From NCBI GenBank assembly GCA_017617315.1, contig JAFZWM010000025.1:1-64000 (forward strand): 64,000 nt of DNA. The letters are read 5' to 3'. This stretch comes from Bacteroidaceae bacterium. Lineage in GTDB: Bacteria; Bacteroidota; Bacteroidia; Bacteroidales; Bacteroidaceae. Of this stretch, positions 52,551 to 60,978 are shown in pieces; position 1 is the stretch's first letter, and each line of letters opens with the position of its first letter. The notes under the pieces were generated by a model that saw only the letters and a list, made by a program, of their open reading frames with translations, ran no database searches and was not told where the DNA came from. The translations under genes and the position numbers were made by a program.

Positions 52551-53615
52551 ATGGATGAATACACAATCTTGAAGACAACGAGAAGCCAGCAGATTCTGGG
52601 ATTCGTGTTTATTCTCGTAATTCTGGCAGCACCGCTCATAGGAGTGTTCGGCGACGGCACTCCTACGGTAGAGCGGCTTGTTGCTGCCATCTACAACTCG
52701 CGCTTTTATTACAGCACGAATCTGATGACGATTCTCACGTTCTGCGTGGCTTACGACATCACCGTTCCGCGCTATTTCATGTTCCGTAAGTATGGCAAGT
52801 TCTTTGCCATTACGTTTGCCGTTTTCTTGGTGTCAGAGATTATAGTCTCTTACATAAACAGCAAGATGGGCTGGAAATTCGATTTTGCCGGAACGGGACT
52901 AATCGTTGTGCTGATAAAATTGCTGTCAAACATCCTTGTCGTTTTTGTTGCCGTCGGATTCAGGGCGTTGCAGGCAAACAGTGAGCTGAAGAAAGAGGTG
53001 CTCGAGCGGCGCAACTTTCAGATTCAGGCAGAGCTTGAGCAGCTGAAGAGTCAGCTGAATCCGCACTTCCTGTTCAATACGCTCAACAACATCTCGTCGC
53101 TCTCGGCGTTCGATACCGATGCTACCCAGCTTTCAATAAGCAAGCTTAGCGATATGCTCCGTTACGTCATCTACGACACAACGAGTCAGAAGGTTGAACT
53201 GAAGAAGGAAATAGACTTCATCGTAAATTATGTAGACTTGATGAAACTGCGCTACGACGAATCTACGCTGACGGTAAACGTTAGTGTGAATATTGCCAAC
53301 ATGCAATGCAAGATTGCCCCGATGCTGTACATCTCGATTGTAGAGAATGCCTTTAAATATGGCGCGAGCAGCAAGGTTAAGTCGTCGATAGACATCAACG
53401 TTTCAGAAGAAAATTCCGACATCACTTTTGTTGTTACAAACACTCTTCTCAAAGACAACGAGGTGAACAACGCTCACAAGGGCGGGGTTGGAATATCGAA
53501 TCTGAAGAAACGCCTCGACATAATCTATCCCGACAGTTACGAATATACTTACGGACTGACTGGCGACGGCAAATATCGGGCATCAATAAAACTCTTTAAC
53601 CAGAAGAAAATATGA
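52551..53615 (+). CDS. LytS-type sensor histidine kinase
   Basis: A 354-aa membrane kinase. Four hydrophobic helices occupy about residues 15-140 with little periplasmic sequence. A coiled segment (SELKKEVLERRNFQIQAELEQ, interrupted here) leads to the phospho-acceptor His in LNPHFLFNTLNNISSL, typical of the His_kinase (PF06580) family. The ATPase part has IVENAFKYGASSK and GVGISNLKKRL. The stop overlaps the response-regulator start by 4 nt. The signal is unknown. Confidence 0.92.
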   Translation: MDEYTILKTTRSQQILGFVFILVILAAPLIGVFGDGTPTVERLVAAIYNSRFYYSTNLMTILTFCVAYDITVPRYFMFRKYGKFFAITFAVFLVSEIIVSYINSKMGWKFDFAGTGLIVVLIKLLSNILVVFVAVGFRALQANSELKKEVLERRNFQIQAELEQLKSQLNPHFLFNTLNNISSLSAFDTDATQLSISKLSDMLRYVIYDTTSQKVELKKEIDFIVNYVDLMKLRYDESTLTVNVSVNIANMQCKIAPMLYISIVENAFKYGASSKVKSSIDINVSEENSDITFVVTNTLLKDNEVNNAHKGGVGISNLKKRLDIIYPDSYEYTYGLTGDGKYRASIKLFNQKKI

Positions 53616-54328
53616 CACTAAACTGTATAATCGTTGACGACGAGCCGCTGGCAATAAAGCTTCTGAAGAATTTCATCGAGAAAACGCCCTTCACGCAGCT
53701 TCAGGCATCGTTTCTCGACCCGATGGAGGCGATTGAGGGAATAAACGACGATGTTCATCTGCTTTTTCTCGACATAAACATGCCCGGAATAACAGGGCTC
53801 GAACTGTCGAGGCTCGTAAGCGGAAGAACGCGGATAATCTTCACCACCGCATTTCGCGAGTATGCCTTGGACAGCTACGAGGTAAACGCCCTCGACTATC
53901 TTCTGAAGCCGATAAACTACACGGCTTTTCTGAAGGCTGTAACAAAGGGTAAGGAGTGGTTCGAGCAGCAGGAAAGGCTCAGCGAGATGTCGTCGGCACA
54001 GATGCAGGAGGCACAGCGCAACTTCATCTTCGTAAAGAGCGACTACCGACAGGTTCGCGTAAACTTCGACGACATTCTTTTCATCAGCGGAATGAAGGAT
54101 TATGTGCGCATTCATCTGGCATCGGGAGGCCGTCCGGTAATAGCCCTCTCAACAATGAAGGCGATAGAGGACAAACTTCCTCAGAACCAGTTTTGCCGCG
54201 TGCATCGCTCGTATATCGTTGCCATAAGCAAGATTGAGAGCATAGAGCACAATAGGATAAAAATAGGAGAAGAACTGATTCCGATTTCTGAAAACTATCT
54301 CGACGATTTCAATTCGAAGATTGACTGA
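53612..54328 (+). CDS. LytTR-family response regulator
   Basis: A 238-aa regulator. The receiver domain (about 1-120) has the acidic pair in IIVDDEPLA, the phospho-Asp in LLFLDINMPG, the Thr in IIFTTAFREY and the Lys in YLLKPI. The LytTR DNA-binding domain (about 140-238) includes IFVKSDYRQVRVNFDDILFI, FCRVHRSYIVAISKI and ISENYL. Partner of the overlapping LytS-type kinase. Confidence 0.94.
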   Translation: MTLNCIIVDDEPLAIKLLKNFIEKTPFTQLQASFLDPMEAIEGINDDVHLLFLDINMPGITGLELSRLVSGRTRIIFTTAFREYALDSYEVNALDYLLKPINYTAFLKAVTKGKEWFEQQERLSEMSSAQMQEAQRNFIFVKSDYRQVRVNFDDILFISGMKDYVRIHLASGGRPVIALSTMKAIEDKLPQNQFCRVHRSYIVAISKIESIEHNRIKIGEELIPISENYLDDFNSKID

Positions 54329-54337
54329 GGTAAAAAA

Positions 54338-54375
54338 GAAAGCCTATGGTGAATTTTACTTCACTATAGGCTTTC
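54338..54375. terminator. Bidirectional terminator between the response regulator and rhodanese
   Basis: GAAAGCCTATGGTGA (54338-54352) pairs with TCACTATAGGCTTTC (54361-54375) with one G-U pair. Its right arm overlaps the last codons of the rhodanese gene, which stops at 54356. Confidence 0.65.
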
Positions 54376-54757
54376 CTGCTTTTTCCCATGCAAGGAAACC
54401 GCTGTCCAGTTCTATTACATTGTATCCTTCGGAAATAAGAATCTGCGCGGCATTTTTAGAGCGTTTTCCGCCTCGGCAGTAAAGCGCGATGACATTCTCT
54501 TTCGGCAAGATTGCCAGAGCACGGTTTCTGAAGTCGCTCGACAGCACATCGATATTTATGGCTCCGTCGATGTGGCCTTCAACAAATTCGCTTATCTTTC
54601 GCACGTCTACAATTGTTACATTGTCATTTCTGATAGCCTTTTCAAAACAATCAGGTTTCATTGACTTGAAACCATCGCTTACAGTATAGCATTTGTTCTT
54701 TTGGCATCCTAAAAACAATAGTGTAGACAAAATGAATAGTAGTATGTTGGATTTCAT
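54356..54757 (-). CDS. Rhodanese-domain lipoprotein
   Basis: A 133-aa protein starting at the ATG 54757 (MKSNILLFILSTLLFLGC), with lipobox Cys at residue 18. The rhodanese fold is seen from TIVDVRKISEFVEGHIDGAINI and the active-site loop ALYCRGGKRSKNAA with its catalytic Cys. It probably sits on the periplasmic side and handles sulfane sulfur or a related role. It is divergent from trmO. Confidence 0.88.
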   Translation of the reverse strand: MKSNILLFILSTLLFLGCQKNKCYTVSDGFKSMKPDCFEKAIRNDNVTIVDVRKISEFVEGHIDGAINIDVLSSDFRNRALAILPKENVIALYCRGGKRSKNAAQILISEGYNVIELDSGFLAWEKAGKPIVK

Positions 54758-54772
54758 TTTTATTGATTTTTG

Positions 54773-54780
54773 CAAAAATA
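54773..54780 (-). promoter_or_regulatory. Promoter -7 box for the rhodanese lipoprotein
   Basis: The minus strand reads TATTTTTG followed by C, matching TAnnTTTG. It lies only 15 nt before the ATG, giving a very short leader. Confidence 0.5.
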
Positions 54781-54793
54781 CAAATATTAGTTT

Positions 54794-54801
54794 TAACTTT
54801 G
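54794..54801 (+). promoter_or_regulatory. Promoter -7 box for trmO
   Basis: TAACTTTG matches TAnnTTTG, 22 nt before the ATG at 54824. Confidence 0.55.
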
Positions 54802-54823
54802 TAATAAATTTTGAAATAAATAT

Positions 54824-55555
54824 ATGGAAATTTTGCCCATTGCACATATTGAGAGCGATTTTGACTCAAAGTTCGGAGTTCCTCGCCAGAGTGGTGTTGT
54901 GAAAGAACTTACCGCGCGCATCGTTTTCGCCCACGAATTCCGAAATCCAGATGCTTTCAGAGACCTCGACGGATTCAGTCATATCTGGCTTCTGTGGGAT
55001 TTTTCAGAAACCCACAAGGACAAGTGGAAGCCAACCGTCCGTCCTCCGCGTCTTGGCGGAAACAAGAGGGTAGGAGTCTTTGCCACTCGCTCGCCGTTTC
55101 GTCCCAATGCTATAGGATTGTCGGTTGTAAGGCTCGTTTCCATAGATTTTGCCTGTGCCGATGCACCCGTGCTCGTTGTCGAGGGTGCTGACCTTATGAA
55201 CGGCACGCCAATTTACGACGTCAAGCCTTATCTTCCTTATGCCGATTGCATCCCCGATGCCGTCGGAGGCTTTACCGATGCCATTCAGCAGAATCAGCCT
55301 TTGCTCGAGGTTGACTATGCCGATGGAGTGCGAGAACGCCTTTGTAGTCTGCTTGCCGGAAAATTCGGCTCGGACGAGACTCTGCGAAAGATTCAGGCAC
55401 TCGGACAGATTCTTTCCAACGACCCTCGGCCGCACTATCAGCACGATGCCAGCAGGGTGTACGGAATGACTTTTGCCGGCATCGACGTTCATTTTGTGGT
55501 TTCCGGCAGCAGGCTTACGGTTATCGAGTGTAGTTGCTGCTTGCCTTGTAGGTAA
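54824..55555 (+). CDS. trmO: tRNA t6A37 N6-methyltransferase TrmO
   Basis: A 243-aa SAM-dependent enzyme of the TsaA/TrmO (UPF0066) family that methylates threonylcarbamoyl-adenosine 37 in tRNA. The beta-barrel domain has the conserved blocks IAHIESDFDSKFGVPRQSG, LDGFSHIWLLWDF, VRPPRLGGNKRVGVFATRSPFRPN, GLSVVRLV and GTPIYDVKPYLPYAD. Length fits the longer bacterial form with a C-terminal domain. Its 3' end overlaps the convergent esterase gene by 35 nt. Confidence 0.93.
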   Translation: MEILPIAHIESDFDSKFGVPRQSGVVKELTARIVFAHEFRNPDAFRDLDGFSHIWLLWDFSETHKDKWKPTVRPPRLGGNKRVGVFATRSPFRPNAIGLSVVRLVSIDFACADAPVLVVEGADLMNGTPIYDVKPYLPYADCIPDAVGGFTDAIQQNQPLLEVDYADGVRERLCSLLAGKFGSDETLRKIQALGQILSNDPRPHYQHDASRVYGMTFAGIDVHFVVSGSRLTVIECSCCLPCR

Positions 55556-56315
55556 GCTTCTCTACCGTAATTACATCGTAGAAATCTTTGTTTACTGGGC
55601 GGTTCTCATCCGTTAGGCTGTGCGACATAAGCCAGTCGTACGTTTCTATTATGTTGAATATGCGTTCTGGCTGTCCGTGGTTGTAGCCCTTCAGTTTTGT
55701 AAACAGAAGTCGTGAGTCGCCGTTCTGCTTAATCTTTTCCGACAGCGTTGTTGCGGTGCTGTAGGCTACGGCTCTGTCGGCTGTTCCGTGAAAAATCCAG
55801 AAAGGCAGTTTGCTCAGTCCCGACACATCGCGTCGCGAGCATCCTCCGCATATTTCTATTCCGGCAGCTATTTTGTCGGGATATGCGGCGCAGAGGTCGG
55901 CTGTTCCGTATCCGCCCATGCTCATTCCTAGGGCGTAGATTCGGGTTGTGTCGATGTTGCAGTTGGTCTTCATCCAGTTTACGATGTTCATAATCTTGTC
56001 AGGATTCCATCCGTTTGTTGTCTGCGGCGCGATGACGTAGGCATCTATTGCCAGATGATATTTGTTTATGGCCTTTATCGTTCCGTATCTGAGCACTCGG
56101 TTCATGTCGGTTCCCGACAGGCTTTTTCCGTGCAGGAAGATAATGAGCGGTTTCTTTTCCGATGCTTGCAGCGAGTCGGGGCTGTACAGCCAGAAGTTGT
56201 ATCCGTTTTCGACCTTGCCCTTTATTGCCACGCTCTTGTTTACTCCAAGATGGTAGCCCTGCCCGTAGGCGCAGAGGCAAATAACAAATGAGAGTATGAA
56301 CAGAATTTTTCTCAT
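55521..56315 (-). CDS. Exported alpha/beta-hydrolase (PHB depolymerase/esterase-like)
   Basis: A 264-aa protein with a signal peptide (about 1-18). The nucleophile Ser lies in ALGMSMGGYGTADL (GxSxG), and HGKSLSG near LIIFLHG forms the oxyanion region. Asp and His candidates are in FHGTADRAV and GYNHGQPERI. This resembles feruloyl or acetyl-xylan esterase-type family 1 enzymes and PHB depolymerases. No carbohydrate-utilisation genes adjoin it, so the substrate is open. Confidence 0.87.
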   Translation of the reverse strand: MRKILFILSFVICLCAYGQGYHLGVNKSVAIKGKVENGYNFWLYSPDSLQASEKKPLIIFLHGKSLSGTDMNRVLRYGTIKAINKYHLAIDAYVIAPQTTNGWNPDKIMNIVNWMKTNCNIDTTRIYALGMSMGGYGTADLCAAYPDKIAAGIEICGGCSRRDVSGLSKLPFWIFHGTADRAVAYSTATTLSEKIKQNGDSRLLFTKLKGYNHGQPERIFNIIETYDWLMSHSLTDENRPVNKDFYDVITVEKLTYKASSNYTR

Positions 56316-56427
56316 GATGGTTATAGTTTCTTGATTATAGTTGGCTGAAAAAATCTTGTCGCCTTTTTAAAAATATAGAGGAGATGTAACGAAACACCCC
56401 CTCTATTTAGCTATTTAAGTTTTTTTG

Positions 56428-56700
56428 TTACTTTATAGCTTCAGAAAGTTCTGCGCCTGCCTTGAACTTAGCGACTTTCTTTGCAGCGATTTCAATCTTC
56501 TCGCGTGTTGCTGGGTTAATACCAGTTCTTGCAGCTCTCTCCTCTACTGAGAATGTTCCGAAACCTACAAGAGCAATTTTATCGCCTTCTTTCAATGCTG
56601 CTGTGATGGCATCGATAGTGCCTTCAAGAGCTTTCTTTGAATCTGCTTTGCTAAGGCCGCTTTTAGCTGCGATAGCATCAATTAACTGTGATTTGTTCAT
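56428..56700 (-). CDS. HU-family DNA-binding protein
   Basis: A 90-aa histone-like protein. It shows the HU pattern MNKSQLIDAIAAKSGLSKADSK (first 22 residues, split), the beta-arm region GFGTFSVEERAARTGINPAT with its conserved Pro, and a C-terminal helix FKAGAELSEAI. It bends and compacts DNA. It has a near-ideal promoter upstream. Confidence 0.95.
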   Translation of the reverse strand: MNKSQLIDAIAAKSGLSKADSKKALEGTIDAITAALKEGDKIALVGFGTFSVEERAARTGINPATREKIEIAAKKVAKFKAGAELSEAIK

Positions 56701-56749
56701 ACTAGAATCTATTAAAGTAATTTACCGAAAATTCCGTTAATAACGGTGG

Positions 56750-56780
56750 CAAAGGTAACGAAAAAACTCACATATACAAA
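56750..56780 (-). promoter_or_regulatory. HU promoter, exact consensus
   Basis: On the minus strand TTTG (56777-56780), exactly 19 nt, and TACCTTTG (56750-56757) match the Bacteroidota consensus TTTG-N19-TAnnTTTG in full. Confidence 0.8.
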
Positions 56781-56865
56781 TTTTATGTAGGTTATTATTC
56801 GTTGGAATGCCTTTTTTTTGCATTTTTTAAGATGTTTTTACCGTTTTTAGGGCTTCAGAGCCTCT

Positions 56866-57333
56866 TTAATACTCTATTTGGTGCGTGTAGAAACTAAGCA
56901 GAAGGAAGTGGTCTACGGCTGTCATTATTACAGAATATGTTGGCTCGATGCGGCCGTATCGGCAGTAAAAATCCTCGGCATTGGTCTCGCCGTACCGTTT
57001 TGTAAGGTGCTCAACCATTCCTTTCTGAACCTCCTCGGTATAGTCTTCCATGTAGCACACAAGTTTCTCAACGCCCTTTGGGTTGTCGCGGTATGCCTTT
57101 ATGTAAACGATGCACTTGCATCCGCAGTATTCGCCTTTCAGATAAATTCCGTTGGCAGTTTCTTGGTTGAATACAAAGCCTTTCTGTCGTTGCAGAATGA
57201 AGGCCACGTCTTTAGGCGATTGGTTTAGGTCTACTCCCTTGAAGCTGAGTTGTGCCTGTGCGTTGCCGTGGCTTATGCCAAAGGCAAACAAAAAAGCAAG
57301 CGAGAGTAATAGTCTGTTAATAATTCTTTTCAT
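56866..57333 (-). CDS. Small exported protein of unknown function (155 aa)
   Basis: The ATG at 57333 (MKRIINRLLLSLAFLFAFG) gives a signal peptide cleaved near residue 26. The mature part is a single small domain with FKGVDLNQSPKDVAFILQRQKG and two close cysteines in GEYCGCKCIVYIK. I do not recognise the family. It is divergent from the FAD oxidoreductase. Confidence 0.78.
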   Translation of the reverse strand: MKRIINRLLLSLAFLFAFGISHGNAQAQLSFKGVDLNQSPKDVAFILQRQKGFVFNQETANGIYLKGEYCGCKCIVYIKAYRDNPKGVEKLVCYMEDYTEEVQKGMVEHLTKRYGETNAEDFYCRYGRIEPTYSVIMTAVDHFLLLSFYTHQIEY

Positions 57334-57489
57334 TTTTGTTTTGTTATTTAGGTTTCGACTGCAAAAATGCACAATCTTTCCGAATATTGCAAAATAATTC
57401 GGCTGATTTTGATTTTTGTTTCTGCCTTGCCCGATATTTGGCGATTTTTGGCTAATTTTGCTCGCTTAAACACATTATTTATATTTCTT

Positions 57490-59139
57490 ATGATAAAGGA
57501 ATTTCAGTATAGAGTGCTGCCGCAGAATGCGGTAAACGAACAGGCGGTTAAGGATTTCATTGCGCACGAGGAAGGGCTCGACATTCGCACGCTTACGGCG
57601 GTGCGAGTGCTAAAACGCAGCATCGATGCCCGTCAGCGTACCGTGATGGTAAACCTGAAGGTTCGTGCCTACATTAACGAGCAGCCGCAAGACGATGAGT
57701 TTGTGCGCACCGAGTACAGGAATGTCGAAGGCAAGCCGAAGGTATTGGTTGTCGGTGCCGGCCCCGGCGGACTGTTCGCAGCTCTTCGCCTTATCGAGCT
57801 TGGACTTTGTCCTATCGTGGTGGAGCGCGGAAAGAATGTTCGCGACCGCAAGCTCGATATCGCCAAAATCTCGCGCGAGCACAAGGTTGACAGCGAGAGC
57901 AACTACAGCTTTGGCGAGGGCGGAGCAGGAGCGTATTCCGACGGAAAACTCTATACTCGAAGCAAGAAGAGAGGAAACATCGACAAGATTCTGAATGTCT
58001 TCTGCCAGCATGGCGCAAGCACGTCAATCCTCGTCGATGCGCATCCGCATATCGGAACGGACAAGCTTCCGCGAGTTATCGAGAATATGCGAAACACGAT
58101 TCTCGAATGCGGCGGCGAGGTTCATTTCCAAACCCGAATGGAATCGATCATCATCGAGAAAAACGAGGTGAAGGGCATTGTGGTTAAGCATCTTGACACG
58201 GGCATGGAGCAGGAACTCTTTGGCCCGGTGATTCTGGCAACAGGTCATAGCGCGCGCGATGTATATCGTTGGCTCTATAATAATAATGTGCAAGTTGAGG
58301 CCAAGGGTTTGGCGGTGGGTGTGCGTCTTGAGCATCCGTCGCACCTTATCGACTGCATTCAGTATCATAACCGTCAGGGCAGGGGAAAATATCTTCCGGC
58401 GGCCGAATATTCGTTTGTTCATCAGGTTGATGGCAGGGGAGTATATTCGTTCTGTATGTGTCCGGGCGGATTTGTTGTGCCTGCGGCGAGCGGCCCTCAC
58501 CAGATTGTGGTAAATGGAATGAGTCCGTCAAACCGAGGTTCGAAGTGGAGCAACTCTGGAATGGTTGTCGAACTTCATCCCGAGGATTTGGCTGAAAAGT
58601 CGATGAAGAATTTCATTTCTGAATATGTTGGCGGATTGAAGGACGAAGGTTTCGATGCAACTCATCTTGATGCGAGCCATCCGCTGGCGATGATGCAGTT
58701 TCAGGATGCGCTCGAGAAGCAGAATTGGAAGGCTGGAAACATGCGCCAGACGGCTCCGGCGCAGAGAATGGCCGATTTCGTGAACCGAAAGCTAAGCTAC
58801 GACTTGCCCGATTCGTCTTACAGTCCGGGACTTATCTCTTCGCCTCTGCACTTCTGGATGCCCGAGTTCATCAGCGGCAGACTGTCTAAGGGCTTTCTTC
58901 AGTTTGGAAAGATGAGCCACGGATTTCTGACCAACGAGGCCGTTATGATTGGCGTTGAAACCAGAACGTCGTCGCCCGTGCGAATTGTGCGCGACAAGGA
59001 AACGCTTCAGCACGTTGAAATAAAAGGACTTTTCCCTTGTGGCGAGGGCGCTGGATATGCCGGAGGAATTGTTTCGGCTGGCGTAGACGGCGAGCGTTGT
59101 GCCGAGAGCGCATTGCGATATATAGAAGAAAAGAACTAA
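57490..59139 (+). CDS. FAD-dependent oxidoreductase
   Basis: A 549-aa flavoprotein. I start at 57490 (MIKEFQYRVLPQNAV); the frame upstream reads hydrophobic, low-quality sequence. After an N-terminal domain of about 80 residues, the FAD Rossmann motif is VVGAGPGGLFAALRLIELG. Later features are YSFGEGGAGAYSDGKL, VILATGHSARDVYRWL, CMCPGGFVVPAAS and the C-terminal FAD contact FPCGEGAGYAGGIVSAGVDG. It fits the predicted FAD-dependent dehydrogenases of the COG2509 type. The substrate is unknown. Confidence 0.88.
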   Translation: MIKEFQYRVLPQNAVNEQAVKDFIAHEEGLDIRTLTAVRVLKRSIDARQRTVMVNLKVRAYINEQPQDDEFVRTEYRNVEGKPKVLVVGAGPGGLFAALRLIELGLCPIVVERGKNVRDRKLDIAKISREHKVDSESNYSFGEGGAGAYSDGKLYTRSKKRGNIDKILNVFCQHGASTSILVDAHPHIGTDKLPRVIENMRNTILECGGEVHFQTRMESIIIEKNEVKGIVVKHLDTGMEQELFGPVILATGHSARDVYRWLYNNNVQVEAKGLAVGVRLEHPSHLIDCIQYHNRQGRGKYLPAAEYSFVHQVDGRGVYSFCMCPGGFVVPAASGPHQIVVNGMSPSNRGSKWSNSGMVVELHPEDLAEKSMKNFISEYVGGLKDEGFDATHLDASHPLAMMQFQDALEKQNWKAGNMRQTAPAQRMADFVNRKLSYDLPDSSYSPGLISSPLHFWMPEFISGRLSKGFLQFGKMSHGFLTNEAVMIGVETRTSSPVRIVRDKETLQHVEIKGLFPCGEGAGYAGGIVSAGVDGERCAESALRYIEEKN

Positions 59140-59163
59140 AGCGAAATCCTCGCTTTAGTTCTT
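59131..59163. terminator. Bidirectional terminator after the FAD oxidoreductase
   Basis: AAGAACTAAAGCG (59131-59143) pairs perfectly with CGCTTTAGTTCTT (59151-59163), followed by TTCTT. The left arm includes the stop codon of the oxidoreductase. It also lies 10 nt beyond the minus-strand lipoprotein stop. Confidence 0.75.
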
Positions 59164-59172
59164 TTCTTATTA

Positions 59173-60972
59173 TCAGTCTTGTTCCGGGGTGTTGTTTCCG
59201 TTCCACACCGGATGCAGTTCTTTTTCTTCGCGGTGTCGTGCCGTCCTGAACCATTTCTCGGGCGACGGCATCCAGTCTCTTCTGAACTCGAGTCCGACTT
59301 TCTTCTTCATCTGGAAATACTTTCCGATGTACAGCCTTATGTTGTTGTTCTGCGTCGGAATCGTATTCTGTTCGAGAGTGGCATTGTCCCATCGCAGTCC
59401 TTTGCTGATGTAGTATCCGCCGTCGCCAATCTGGTAAGAGTTCAGTGCAACGGTGTATGTCTGTTTTGGGCAGAATCGCCTTCCGTCGCAGAAAGAATCT
59501 ATTCTTACTCTGTGAAATTCGGGCTTTGTAAGGTCTACCGTGTATGAAATTCCGGCGGCGCAGGTATAGATGTTCGGATTTGAATTCAGATAGGGCCTGC
59601 CGTCTTCGCGATAGATGATGTGCCCTTTCGTGTCTCGCTTCAGCTTCAGCAGCGGAGCATTCTCGTGCGTCATCGTCTCGTACTGGTTGCTGAATCCCCA
59701 TTCAAGATAGTTGATGATGTCTTGTCCGCTCATCCTTACCGTGTAGAGCTGGTTTTCGAACGGATACAGACCGTATATGCGCTTCATGCTCATTGGGCCA
59801 GCCTTTATTGTGTCGCCGGCAAGCAGCGCGCTGCTCATCGAGACATCGGCCTTTGTGTAGTATAGCTGAATGTTGTGTATCAGGTTGCGGTAATAGTCGG
59901 GGCCGTACATCGACTTGTCGCCGTAAAGATCGTCTACCAGATAGCCGATTGGCTTGTTGAACCACTTGTAAACCGAGTCGAACTCGGCCTTGCAGTTTTC
60001 AGAAATGTCAGCTTTAGGCTCGTAGCTGTCGAGTTCGACGATTGTGGCAAACACGCGCTTTGTGTATCGGTTTGTCTTCGGGTCTTTATCCAGATGGATG
60101 CGTGCTTGTCCGGCGGTGCTGCATCCTTGTGCAAGCTGAATAACCGTTATGTTGTCGCCGTTGTAGTTGTTTATTGTCCAGATGCTTTCTTCGCCACTCT
60201 CGGCATCGCCCAGCAGAATGAGATCGAATCCTGCCACCTTAATGGCTGCCGGAATTCCTCCGTTTGGATTCTTGTTGCTGTCGATGTTAGTGTTGTCTTT
60301 TTTGTAGTTCGAGTTGCAGCAGAACATTCCGATAAGAACGTCGGGGTTTACTTTCTCTCTGATTACCTTCACCCATTTCTGTGCGCACTCAACCATGTCC
60401 TCGATGTAGATATTCTCTCTCTCTTCCTGCGGAATGCCCACGATGTTGGGCGATGTCATTGGCAGAACGGCAACCTTTATTCCGTTTATGTCTTTTGTGA
60501 AATAAGGTGTGAAGTGAGGTTTTCCGGTGTGCTTGTTTATGATGTTGGCACACACTCTTGGCGGACACGAACTTTCGTCGTGCCTTGTTGGATTGATGGT
60601 CTCGCTCACCTCGAGGTCGCGCACGCCCACGCCGGTGGCATCGTAGCCAATCATCCTCTCAGCCTTGAAATATACAGGTTCGCTAATTGTGTCGATGAAG
60701 TTGAAGTATGTGTTTACGGCCGAGCCCACGCACTTGTTTCCGTTGTCAAGCACAAGCATGTAGTCGCCGTTTATCGCCCTCTGCTCGTCTACAAGCGTGG
60801 CGAAACTGGCCTGACAGCCGTTGTTTGTGCTGTCGGTTTGCAGGTCGTACGGAAAGATGAATCCGTAGACATCGCTTGTGTACAGTACGGTAATGTCGGC
60901 AGAAGATGGTCTGTCGCAGCCGTACAACAGTATTATTATGAATGGTATTAGAATTTGGCGGATATATTTCAT
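59173..60972 (-). CDS. 5'-nucleotidase-like lipoprotein lacking metal ligands
   Basis: A 599-aa lipoprotein (lipobox LYGC, Cys19). Residues about 25-300 align with the metallophosphatase domain, but the key motifs are changed. DxH is DVYG (residues 34-37), GD appears as DNGNKCVG, GNHE as GVRDLE, the catalytic-loop His is missing (IGMFCCNS) and GHxH is LLGDAES. The 5'-nucleotidase C-terminal domain is kept (GPMSMKRIYGLYPFENQLYT, CAAGISYTVDLTKP, YTVALNSYQIGDGGYY). It is therefore probably a non-catalytic binding or scaffold protein. It lies 6 nt after its paralogue. Confidence 0.85.
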   Translation of the reverse strand: MKYIRQILIPFIIILLYGCDRPSSADITVLYTSDVYGFIFPYDLQTDSTNNGCQASFATLVDEQRAINGDYMLVLDNGNKCVGSAVNTYFNFIDTISEPVYFKAERMIGYDATGVGVRDLEVSETINPTRHDESSCPPRVCANIINKHTGKPHFTPYFTKDINGIKVAVLPMTSPNIVGIPQEERENIYIEDMVECAQKWVKVIREKVNPDVLIGMFCCNSNYKKDNTNIDSNKNPNGGIPAAIKVAGFDLILLGDAESGEESIWTINNYNGDNITVIQLAQGCSTAGQARIHLDKDPKTNRYTKRVFATIVELDSYEPKADISENCKAEFDSVYKWFNKPIGYLVDDLYGDKSMYGPDYYRNLIHNIQLYYTKADVSMSSALLAGDTIKAGPMSMKRIYGLYPFENQLYTVRMSGQDIINYLEWGFSNQYETMTHENAPLLKLKRDTKGHIIYREDGRPYLNSNPNIYTCAAGISYTVDLTKPEFHRVRIDSFCDGRRFCPKQTYTVALNSYQIGDGGYYISKGLRWDNATLEQNTIPTQNNNIRLYIGKYFQMKKKVGLEFRRDWMPSPEKWFRTARHREEKELHPVWNGNNTPEQD

Positions 60973-60978
60973 TTGCTT

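Noticed and set aside
59875..60951. 358-aa plus-strand frame opposite the nucleotidase-like lipoprotein
   Set aside because: The opposite strand encodes a clear lipoprotein with a paralogue next door. The plus frame is an antisense shadow rich in Val and Cys.
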